A stretch of 5,103 nucleotides of DNA, taken from the NCBI GenBank assembly GCA_031260095.1, contig JAIRKN010000095.1:1-5103 (forward strand), given 5' to 3'. Shown here piece by piece: positions 1 to 5,103 of this stretch; position 1 is the stretch's first letter; each line of letters opens with the position of its first letter. The notes beneath the pieces are model-generated. The model saw only the letters and a program-made list of their open reading frames with translations, ran no database searches and was not told the origin of the DNA. The position numbers and the translations under genes are program-made. The DNA is from Tannerella sp. GTDB lineage: Bacteria; Bacteroidota; Bacteroidia; Bacteroidales; Tannerellaceae.

Positions 1-272
1 TCAGCCTGATAATTATACTCTTCGGCAGCGGTTTTAAAGCATTTGGATATTTGGTCGATCCGGTTATCCAGAATATCCGGAAAACGAACCAGCATAGGAG
101 TTGCAATATCCTTTATTTGTAATTCGTCGATCAACTCTTTCAGATCAACGCCTGCATATCCTTTTTTGGGAGTAACAACAACATTCCCTTTCTTATTAAT
201 AGAAAAGTAGTTAATCCCCCAACCGGAGATATTATACAACTCTTCAGAATCTTCAATACGCCACTTTCTCAT
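1..272 (-). CDS. speA: Biosynthetic arginine decarboxylase, N-terminal 90 codons (partial)
   Basis: SpeA is a PLP-dependent cytoplasmic enzyme that converts arginine to agmatine, the first step of polyamine synthesis by the agmatine route. Reading the minus strand from the ATG at 272 gives an open frame to the window edge, beginning MRKWRIEDSEELYNISGWG. It contains the stretch VDLKELIDELQ (about residues 43-53) followed by TPMLVRFPDILDNRI (about 59-73), which I recognise as the conserved start of SpeA-type decarboxylases in Bacteroidales. The PLP-binding lysine and the rest of the catalytic barrel lie beyond the window, so activity cannot be judged. Another ATG at 279 is in a different frame and is not the start. 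No Shine-Dalgarno sequence precedes the start, as is usual in this phylum. A candidate promoter lies about 45 bp upstream. The gene has the same orientation as the oxidoreductase to its right but is separated from it by a strong terminator, so it is probably transcribed independently. Identification rests on recalled family sequence, not a search. Confidence 0.88.
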   Translation of the reverse strand, partial: MRKWRIEDSEELYNISGWGINYFSINKKGNVVVTPKKGYAGVDLKELIDELQIKDIATPMLVRFPDILDNRIDQISKCFKTAAEEYNYQA

Positions 273-316
273 TTTCCATTCAACTATATAATTGGTTTAC
301 ACTAAATTTAAAGCCA

Positions 317-349
317 CAAAAATAGACAATAAAAAGAGATAATAAGAAA
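317..349 (-). promoter_or_regulatory. Candidate Bacteroidetes-type promoter for speA
   Basis: On the minus strand TATTTTTG (317-324) matches the Bacteroidetes -7 consensus TAnnTTTG at every defined base. A TTTC (346-349), three of four bases of the -33 TTTG box, lies 21 bp upstream. Transcription would begin near 310 and give a leader of roughly 38 nt before the ATG at 272. The surrounding DNA is very A/T-rich, so chance matches are possible. Confidence 0.5.
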
Positions 350-448
350 ACATCCACCTTTTTTTTGCAAACAAGCCTTGGCAATTGTGAGCCATCCCCC
401 ATCATTGCGAACACAATAAAGCAATCCGGCACCCTATACGGATAATCG

Positions 449-492
449 TTCAATAAAAAAAGGTTTCCGGATTCGGAAACCTTTTTATTGAA
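449..492 (-). terminator. Intrinsic terminator after the oxidoreductase gene
   Basis: The arms AAGGTTTCCG and CGGAAACCTT pair around a GATT loop (470-473). The stem continues through an A-tract/T-tract pairing (457-461 with 482-486). After a two-base bulge, TTCAAT (449-454) pairs with ATTGAA (487-492). Read on the minus strand, the core stem is followed by a run of T (complement of 455-461), as expected for a Rho-independent terminator. It sits 35 bp past the oxidoreductase stop codon. A T-run is also present on the plus strand, so it could act in both directions, though no plus-strand gene ends here. Confidence 0.88.
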
Positions 493-527
493 TTGACAGG
501 TCTATATTCTAAAACTATCCTTTGCCG

Positions 528-1895
528 TTAGCGACGGGGGAAATATCGTAACGTATACGGGTTTCGGTATTCATACCAGTATAGACGATGGTTTTCTGCT
601 TCTTTGTCGTCTACGAATGAAAGTGTTGCCGGATTCCATTTCACCGGACGCTTCAATTCTACGGCTATATTTGCCAGACAGCATAATGTGTTGGTACTGC
701 ATCCGACTTCTACCGGGGCAATCGTTTTTTTGCGCGAACGCACACAGTCTATAAAGTTCTGCATGTGAGGAGAACTCACTTCATATTCGCCGGCTCCGAC
801 CTTTTTTTCTTCTTTATTTAATAGCTTCGGATCCGAACATTCAATATAACCGCGGGCGACTTTCAGCCAACCTTTACTTCCGGTGAACCGGATTCCCTGC
901 GCGGACGGATTATCGTCCCGGTAAGGCTGTTCTGTCATCACAATGCCGTTCGCATATTTCATCGTCAGGTATTTTGTGCCGTTATATCCTTTCGGTATGT
1001 ATTCCACCGGGCCGGAACCATCCATACCAATTGCCGCCTGTGCAATATCAAACATGTGAGCGCCCCAGTCGGCCGTAAAGCCGTTTCCCGTCTCACAATA
1101 CCAGCGCCATGCACCCCACAGCTTTTCATCTTCCTTCGGATCAAGCGATATCGGAGGACATAAATCCGGATGATAATGTACTTTCGGATCATTCAACGGG
1201 CCTAACCACTGATTAAAATTAAGGTTTGCCGGAATGGCTTGCTCCGGGAGATCCAGCGGTTTCGGAGGATTTCCTACTTTTGCATAGATCGTTTCTATAT
1301 GACCGATTTTACCGGCCCGTACCAATTCGATCGCCTGCTGAAACTCTTTACTGGAACGTTGCTGACTGCCTACCTGGAAAACACGACGGTTATCCAATGC
1401 CGAACGCATGATGGCCAAACCTTCCGTTATGGTATAGGCCAATGGTTTCTGGCAATACACATCTTTCCCGGCTTCACACGAATAAATTGCCGCCAGTGCA
1501 TGCCAGTGGTCGGGCAAAGCGACTTCTATCGCATCAATATCTTTGCGCTCCAGCATTTCTTCAAAAAATTCATACCGGTCGCAACGGGGATTCATTTTGT
1601 TAGATTCCTGCCAGTTTTTCACCATATTGACAAATCGTTCTATCTTTACCGTATCCACATCGCTACATGCAGCAACCTGCACTCCGGGGCATTTCGAGAA
1701 ACTATAAAAATCCGAGCATCCCTGCCGTCCAAGTCCCATAAATCCCAATACCACACGATCACTCGGAGCGATACGAATCCCGTTTTGCATTGTCCAACTC
1801 GGAAGAATGGTAAGACCGGCAAGTCCCAGTGCCGAATAACCAAGAAATTCCCTGCGGGACAGTCCTTTTTTCACGTCTTTTACTTTATTTTCCAT
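528..1895 (-). CDS. Tat-exported Gfo/Idh/MocA-family oxidoreductase
   Basis: This 455-residue protein is a predicted NAD(P)-dependent oxidoreductase of the Gfo/Idh/MocA family, which mostly acts on sugars, inositols and derivatives. The N-terminus carries a twin-arginine signal, SRREFLG (13-19), then a hydrophobic stretch (about 20-35), so it should be exported folded with its cofactor. The Rossmann domain has G51-x2-G54-x-G56-x2-G59. The motif usually written EKP reads Q149-K150-P151, keeping the lysine. The C-terminal domain contains GNGFTADWGAHMFD (270-283), typical of the Bacteroidetes/Planctomycetes branch with a GFO_IDH_MocA_C2-type domain. I chose the ATG at 1895 because it places the Tat motif normally; an upstream in-frame TTG at 1943 would add 16 residues and run through the likely promoter. 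The gene is divergent from the NamZ-M23 pair, and a terminator follows. Some relatives are NAD-dependent glycosidases (GH109), but the hallmark motif I associate with GH109 is not seen. The substrate is unknown. Confidence 0.9.
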   Translation of the reverse strand: MENKVKDVKKGLSRREFLGYSALGLAGLTILPSWTMQNGIRIAPSDRVVLGFMGLGRQGCSDFYSFSKCPGVQVAACSDVDTVKIERFVNMVKNWQESNKMNPRCDRYEFFEEMLERKDIDAIEVALPDHWHALAAIYSCEAGKDVYCQKPLAYTITEGLAIMRSALDNRRVFQVGSQQRSSKEFQQAIELVRAGKIGHIETIYAKVGNPPKPLDLPEQAIPANLNFNQWLGPLNDPKVHYHPDLCPPISLDPKEDEKLWGAWRWYCETGNGFTADWGAHMFDIAQAAIGMDGSGPVEYIPKGYNGTKYLTMKYANGIVMTEQPYRDDNPSAQGIRFTGSKGWLKVARGYIECSDPKLLNKEEKKVGAGEYEVSSPHMQNFIDCVRSRKKTIAPVEVGCSTNTLCCLANIAVELKRPVKWNPATLSFVDDKEAENHRLYWYEYRNPYTLRYFPRR

Positions 1896-1921
1896 ACTAC
1901 ATTTATTTAAGAATTTTGTCG

Positions 1922-1955
1922 TAAAGATAGTTCTTTCGGACAAATTATTCGCAAA
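1922..1955 (-). promoter_or_regulatory. Candidate promoter for the oxidoreductase gene
   Basis: On the minus strand TATCTTTA (1922-1929) matches the TAnnTTTG -7 box except at the last base. A TTTG (1952-1955) lies 22 bp upstream, slightly longer than the usual spacing. The predicted transcript would start near 1915, about 20 nt before the ATG at 1895. The placement supports that ATG over the upstream TTG at 1943. Confidence 0.4.
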
Positions 1956-1982
1956 TCCGGTCGAAATTTATCTTTTTTATTG

Positions 1983-1990
1983 TAAGTTTG
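1983..1990 (+). promoter_or_regulatory. Candidate -7 box for the NamZ-M23 operon
   Basis: TAAGTTTG is a full match to TAnnTTTG and ends 21 bp before the ATG at 2012, implying a very short leader. No TTTG is found at the ideal -33 distance; the nearest resemblance, TTTA at 1967-1970, is too close. The operon may therefore depend on an activator, or the true promoter may lie elsewhere in the 116-bp divergent region. Confidence 0.42.
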
Positions 1991-2011
1991 CGGAAATAAT
2001 GACTTGGTAAG

Positions 2012-3220
2012 ATGCAAAAAATTTATCTTTATTTATTAATGACACTCTTTTTTGCCGTTTCAACGACAACGGCAAAAGAAACAAAAACCTGCCCGGGAGA
2101 GGACACAGATCCTGTCATGACGGGCGCTGAACAAACAGACAGGATAAAAGACCTTGTGAAAAATAAGCGGATTGGGCTTATCATGAATCAGACTTCGATA
2201 TTACCCGGCGGCGTTCATCTGTTGGATGCGCTTCTGGACAAAGGATGGAAGATTAAGAAAGTCTTTGCACCCGAACATGGGTTTCGCGGCACGGACGATG
2301 CCGGAGCCGATATAAACAACAGTGTCGACAGCAAAACAGGCATACCTGTTGTTTCGGTATACGGCAAGAATAATAAACCAACAGCGGAACAGTTAGCAGA
2401 TATTGATGTTATTATTTTCGATATTCAGGACGTAGGCACAAGATTTTATACGTACATAAGTACGTTGCACTATGCTATGGAATCATGTGCTGAGAACGAT
2501 AAGGAATTTATCGTTCTGGATCGCCCTAATCCGAATGATTACGTAGACGGGCCGGTTCGTAAAAAAGGGTTTTCATCGTTTGTCGGCGTAGATCCGGTTC
2601 CGGTTCTTCACGGACTTACAGTCGGCGAGCTTGCACAGATGATAAACGGGGAAGGATGGATAGCAACCGGAAAGAACAGTTGCCGCCTGCATGTAGTTTC
2701 AATGAAAAACTGGCGACACGGACAGCCTTACAGTCTTCCCGTAAAACCGTCGCCGAATTTACCAAATGACATGTCCGTCAAACTGTATCCGTCATTATGT
2801 TTTTTCGAAGGCACAAATATCAGTGTAGGTCGTGGCACGCCATTCCCGTTCCAGGCGCTCGGCAATCCTGATAAAAAATACGGAAGTTTCACCTTTACGC
2901 CGCAACCCGTCGAAGGTATGGATATGAACCCACTGTATAAAGGGAAACTCTGCTTTGGGGAAGATCTCAGAAATGAACCTTTCGAAGGAGGATTATCTCT
3001 TCGTTTTGTGATTCGTTTTTTTGAAAAATCCGGCCATAATGAAAAAGAATTTTTCTCGCGTGCCGATTGGTTTGATTTATTAGCCGGCAGCGATTCCCTG
3101 CGCAAACAAATAGTAAAAGGATGCAGCGAAAAAGAAATACGCGAATCATGGAAAACAGACTTGGACGCTTACCGGAAAATTCGTAAAAAATACCTGTTAT
3201 ATGACGATTACGACAAATAA
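2012..3220 (+). CDS. namZ: NamZ-type exo-beta-N-acetylmuramidase (DUF1343, GH171), secreted
   Basis: NamZ enzymes release MurNAc from the non-reducing end of peptidoglycan glycans or MurNAc-GlcNAc fragments, supplying the MurNAc recycling pathway. This 402-residue protein has the usual family length and starts with a signal peptide (hydrophobic 4-16, likely cut after TTTA at 18-21), so it should act in the periplasm or outside. Recognisable family blocks, in order, are GLIMNQTSI (55-63), APEHGFRG (86-93), DIQDVGTRFYTY (137-148), LDRPNPN (169-175), HGLTVGELA (200-208), SPNLPN (247-252) and FFEGTNISVGRGT (264-276). Glu88 in APEHGFRG is the probable counterpart of the glutamate proposed as catalytic in characterised NamZ proteins; that assignment is from memory and not aligned. 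No frame break or missing block is seen. The 3' end overlaps the M23 peptidase gene by 20 bp in another frame, implying an operon and probable translational coupling. Family assignment is firm; the exact substrate is inferred from characterised relatives. Confidence 0.9.
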   Translation: MQKIYLYLLMTLFFAVSTTTAKETKTCPGEDTDPVMTGAEQTDRIKDLVKNKRIGLIMNQTSILPGGVHLLDALLDKGWKIKKVFAPEHGFRGTDDAGADINNSVDSKTGIPVVSVYGKNNKPTAEQLADIDVIIFDIQDVGTRFYTYISTLHYAMESCAENDKEFIVLDRPNPNDYVDGPVRKKGFSSFVGVDPVPVLHGLTVGELAQMINGEGWIATGKNSCRLHVVSMKNWRHGQPYSLPVKPSPNLPNDMSVKLYPSLCFFEGTNISVGRGTPFPFQALGNPDKKYGSFTFTPQPVEGMDMNPLYKGKLCFGEDLRNEPFEGGLSLRFVIRFFEKSGHNEKEFFSRADWFDLLAGSDSLRKQIVKGCSEKEIRESWKTDLDAYRKIRKKYLLYDDYDK

Positions 3221-4487
3221 AACCAAACATCTCAGATTTCTCACCTGTTTTCTTTTCTGCCTGCTATCCTGCCTGTCCTGTAAAAAAACAGTCCAACCGG
3301 AAACGGAAGAAGATGTGGACTCCGAATGGCTCGAAAACCCAAGCCATTTATATGAATACGGTATCTGCGTCGATTCGCTTGACGTCACAAACTACACGAT
3401 TAAAAACGGCGACAATCTTTCCGCTATATTCACACGATTAGGATTTTCTGCTAATATGACAGACAGCCTCTGCAAAACTTCGGGCGAAATCTTTGACCCC
3501 AGAAAACTGCGGGCAGGTATGATCTATACCACCCTTGCTACAAGGGATAGCCTTGCCATTCAATATATTATTTTCGCTAAATCAATGACGGATTTTTCTA
3601 TTATTGATATTACGGAGGATCGTATCAAAGCCTATGAATATAACAAGGAAATACGATTTGAACGGCGCTACATGGAGGGAGCTATCACCTCGTCGCTGTG
3701 GAATATCATAAAGAATAACGGAGCAGACCCTCTGTTGGCATTGAAAATATCGGATATACTTGCATGGCAGGTTGATTTTTTTGATGTGAAAGAAGGCGAT
3801 TCGTTTCGCGTTGTTTATGACGTCGCTTTCATTGATGATACCGCCGAGCTGAATGTTTCTTCAGTAGAGGGGCTTGTATTTGTGCACCGGGGGAAAGAAT
3901 TTACGGCTATACCCTTTACACAGGACAGTATCCGTGAATATTTTGACATGGAAGGAAATAGTCTGCGCGGAGCATTTCTGAAAGCGCCACTCGACTTTTT
4001 CCGTATTACCTCCCGATTCACAAACGCACGTTTTCATCCGATCCTGAAACGATACCGTGCGCATCATGGCGTTGATTATGCCGCCCCAATCGGTACGCCC
4101 GTAAAAACGATCGGCGACGGAACGGTTATTGCAAAAGGATTTGATACAAAAGGAGGAGGTAACTTTGTTAAAATAAAACACAACTCCGTATATACAACAA
4201 CCTACATGCACCTGAGCCGCTTCGGAAAAGGCATACAACAGGGCGCATCCGTAAAACAGGGAGCCGTCATCGGCTATGTCGGTTCTACCGGCCTTTCTAC
4301 CGGCCCTCACCTGGATTTTCGCGTACATAAGAACGGCCAACCGATAGATCCGCTAAAAATGGAATCGCCGCCGGCCGAACCCGTCAAAGCAGCGCTACGC
4401 GACAGTTTTAACATCATCAAGCACACAATCCTGACAGAAATGGATAGTTTGCAGTCTGTGGTTAGGGAATTAGCAGTGAATGATTAA
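3201..4487 (+). CDS. M23-family peptidoglycan metallopeptidase, lipoprotein
   Basis: M23 (LytM/MepM-like) enzymes are zinc endopeptidases that cut peptide cross-links in peptidoglycan. This 428-residue protein begins with a basic n-region, a hydrophobic core (11-22) and cysteines in LLSCLSC; Cys24 or Cys27 would be the lipidated residue. An acidic stretch rich in Glu/Asp follows (34-42). Residues about 64-112 (YTIKNGDNLSAIFTRLGF and onward) resemble the LysM/OapA-like N-terminal module of MepM-type proteins. The catalytic domain spans about 265-387, with H288-x3-D292 in HHGVDYAAP, His337 in YMHLSRF, and GPHLD at 368-372. His370 is the usual catalytic histidine, but the second histidine of the HxH motif, normally a zinc ligand, is Asp372. 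Related Bacteroidales proteins I recall share this HLD form, so inactivity should not be assumed. The ATG at 3201 lies inside the NamZ gene and gives a sensible signal sequence. The C-terminal tail (391-428) is polar without a recognised domain. Confidence 0.9.
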   Translation: MTITTNKTKHLRFLTCFLFCLLSCLSCKKTVQPETEEDVDSEWLENPSHLYEYGICVDSLDVTNYTIKNGDNLSAIFTRLGFSANMTDSLCKTSGEIFDPRKLRAGMIYTTLATRDSLAIQYIIFAKSMTDFSIIDITEDRIKAYEYNKEIRFERRYMEGAITSSLWNIIKNNGADPLLALKISDILAWQVDFFDVKEGDSFRVVYDVAFIDDTAELNVSSVEGLVFVHRGKEFTAIPFTQDSIREYFDMEGNSLRGAFLKAPLDFFRITSRFTNARFHPILKRYRAHHGVDYAAPIGTPVKTIGDGTVIAKGFDTKGGGNFVKIKHNSVYTTTYMHLSRFGKGIQQGASVKQGAVIGYVGSTGLSTGPHLDFRVHKNGQPIDPLKMESPPAEPVKAALRDSFNIIKHTILTEMDSLQSVVRELAVND

Positions 4488-4500
4488 CCATTAATTATTG

Positions 4501-4660
4501 GGGCGGGATTAGAGGAAGCGAAATAAATAAGATCAAAAGTCCCGTAGCGACAACACTTTGCCGCGAATCCGCTTGTCCCCGTCATGACGAAGGGGTGGAA
4601 CGCTGTCGCAAGGACGGGGACGGGCGGGGTTGGCGGCGGTGGGATAGCGCACCCGCTTAA
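4501..4660. other. GC-rich, structured intergenic stretch, possible dispersed repeat
   Basis: This non-coding stretch is much richer in G and C than the flanking A/T-rich DNA and than the genes to its left. It includes runs such as GGGCGGGATT (4501-4510) and GACGGGGACGGGCGGGG (4613-4629), and internal inverted repeats. Short open frames on both strands carry no recognisable domain or plausible start context, and the plus-strand frame with most coding-like residues is interrupted by a stop near 4584. It lies between the M23 stop and a terminator. I read it as an intergenic repeat or structured RNA element rather than a gene; whether it recurs in the genome cannot be seen here. Confidence 0.45.
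4575..4621. repeat. Perfect 9-bp inverted repeat in the GC-rich stretch
   Basis: GTCCCCGTC (4575-4583) and GACGGGGAC (4613-4621) are exact inverted copies separated by 29 bases. The left arm runs into GTCATGAC (4581-4588), itself a perfect palindrome. A second, outer pair, GCGACA (4547-4552) and TGTCGC (4604-4609), overlaps this region and could form a competing fold. No T-run follows, so it is not an intrinsic terminator. Confidence 0.6.
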
Positions 4661-4664
4661 AAGC

Positions 4665-4695
4665 AAAAGGGGGAGCCTCGCGGCTGCCCCTTTTT
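4665..4695 (+). terminator. Intrinsic terminator of the NamZ-M23 operon
   Basis: AAAAGGGG (4665-4672) pairs with CCCCTTTT (4687-4694). After a single G-G mismatch (4673 and 4686), AGCC (4674-4677) pairs with GGCT (4682-4685) around a TCGC loop. A run of five T (4691-4695) follows on the plus strand. It is about 180 bp past the M23 stop, so the GC-rich stretch would be carried in the operon's 3' untranslated RNA. Confidence 0.8.
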
Positions 4696-4734
4696 AATAA
4701 CAGTACTGTAACAAAAAACTTTAACAACCCAAAA

Positions 4735-4761
4735 ATTTCGCTTACGAGCGAAATATTTTTT
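4735..4761. terminator. Second terminator-like hairpin between convergent genes
   Basis: ATTTCGCT (4735-4742) and AGCGAAAT (4747-4754) form a perfect 8-bp stem with a TACG loop, followed on the plus strand by ATTTTTT (4755-4761). On the minus strand the stem is followed by four or five T (complement of 4731-4735). It lies 11 bp past the stop codon of the minus-strand gene, so it probably terminates that gene and also acts as a back-up for transcription from the left. Confidence 0.7.
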
Positions 4762-4765
4762 CTTC

Positions 4766-5103
4766 CTACATTCTGACTGCGACTTTCCAGCCGGGGCCGC
4801 CGTCTAAGGTGACGATGTATATGCCCGGAGCGGGGAGGCGGCGGGTCGTCAGGCCACGGGGGCTGTCATTATCGTTGCCGGTGGCCGCGCTCTCGGCAGC
4901 ACCGGTGGCAGCAGTGGCGTCGATCTTGGCGGTGGCGCCGGCGCCGGCAATGGTGGCACTCTCGGCGGCACCGGCGGTGGCAGCAGCGGCACTGGTAGCG
5001 GCGTAGGCGGCAGCAGCAGTGACGGCAGCGCTGGTGGCAGCATTGGTAGCGGCATCAGCGGCAGCACGGGCGGCATCAGCGGCAGCACGGGCGCCGGCGG
5101 TGG
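4766..5103 (-). CDS. Ala/Thr-rich protein with T9SS-like C-terminal end (partial, 3' end only)
   Basis: One minus-strand frame is open from the window edge to a TAG at 4766-4768, giving the last 111 residues of a protein whose start lies outside. Residues about 1-73 are low complexity, almost entirely Ala and Thr with scattered Gly, Ser, Asp, Glu and Arg. They include two exact copies of a 21-bp unit and repeated AAESA blocks. Residues 75-80 (of the visible part) change to NDNDSP, then a compact tail follows with LPAPGIYIVTLDGG and WKVAVRM at the end. The LPA-GIYIV pattern followed by a short hairpin and a KVxVR ending resembles the last strands of type IX secretion sorting domains in Bacteroidetes, which would make this a secreted or surface protein with a flexible linker. 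I prefer this frame over other open frames in the same DNA because only it ends in a structured, family-like tail beside a terminator. The visible sequence gives no enzymatic function. The tail is shorter than a full sorting domain. Confidence 0.6.
   Translation of the reverse strand, partial: TAGARAAADAARAAADAATNAATSAAVTAAAAYAATSAAAATAGAAESATIAGAGATAKIDATAATGAAESAATGNDNDSPRGLTTRRLPAPGIYIVTLDGGPGWKVAVRM
5051..5092. repeat. Two exact tandem copies of a 21-bp unit
   Basis: Bases 5051-5071 and 5072-5092 are identical. In the minus-strand frame each unit encodes a seven-residue Ala-rich block with one Arg and one Asp (ARAAADA). The unit is a multiple of three, so gain or loss of copies would lengthen or shorten the protein without a frameshift. 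The array may continue beyond the window edge. Confidence 0.85.

Noticed and set aside
350..448. Possible RNA gene or regulatory site between speA and the terminator
   Set aside because: Only weak short inverted repeats (TGGC/GCCA, ATTGC/GCAAT) are visible; nothing resembles a tRNA, riboswitch or known operator.
1239..1910. A 223-codon open frame opposite the oxidoreductase gene
   Set aside because: It is antisense to a clearly conserved protein, has no family resemblance, and its composition is that of a shadow frame.
3861..4340. A 159-codon open frame antisense to the M23 catalytic domain
   Set aside because: It overlaps the most conserved part of the peptidase and shows no domain of its own.
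4700..4709. Perfect 10-bp palindrome ACAGTACTGT
   Set aside because: It is short, lies directly after a terminator, and has no second copy or nearby promoter in the window; an operator role cannot be supported.
4484..4727. Two small minus-strand open frames rich in Pro, Arg and Ala
   Set aside because: They run through the GC-rich stretch and the operon terminator, have no recognisable domain or promoter, and look like by-products of base composition.
4809..5088. Ala/Val-rich plus-strand and Pro/Leu-rich minus-strand open frames at the right end
   Set aside because: Both are alternative readings of the same low-complexity DNA; the third frame, ending at 4766, has a structured C-terminus and an adjacent terminator.

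Overview
The window looks like a chromosomal segment from a member of the order Bacteroidales. The protein families, the candidate promoters of the Bacteroidetes TAnnTTTG type, the lack of Shine-Dalgarno sequences before the starts and the moderate base composition of the genes all point that way. Genus cannot be fixed from the sequence; Bacteroidaceae or Tannerellaceae would both fit.

Layout, left to right. (1) 1-272, minus strand: the first 90 codons of a biosynthetic arginine decarboxylase (speA), cut by the window edge, with a candidate promoter at 317-349. (2) 449-492: a long intrinsic terminator hairpin. (3) 528-1895, minus strand: a complete Gfo/Idh/MocA-family oxidoreductase with a twin-arginine export signal. 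(4) 1896-2011: a 116-bp divergent promoter region. (5) 2012-3220 and 3201-4487, plus strand: two genes overlapping by 20 bp. The first is a secreted NamZ-type (DUF1343, GH171) exo-N-acetylmuramidase and the second an M23 peptidase lipoprotein. (6) 4488-4765: an intergenic region with a GC-rich, structured, repeat-like stretch (about 4501-4660) and two terminator-like hairpins. (7) 4766-5103, minus strand: the last 111 codons of a protein with a long Ala/Thr-rich low-complexity segment and a short structured C-terminus resembling the end of a type IX secretion sorting domain. Its 5' end lies outside the window.

The best-supported biological unit is the NamZ-M23 pair. One enzyme would remove terminal MurNAc from glycan fragments and the other would cut peptide cross-links, both outside the cytoplasm, which suggests peptidoglycan turnover or salvage. 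The exported oxidoreductase is divergent from this pair and may share regulation with it, but nothing in the sequence ties its substrate to the cell wall. No mobile element, CRISPR array, tRNA or rRNA was recognised. I see no clear evidence of an undescribed system; the most unusual part is the GC-rich right end.
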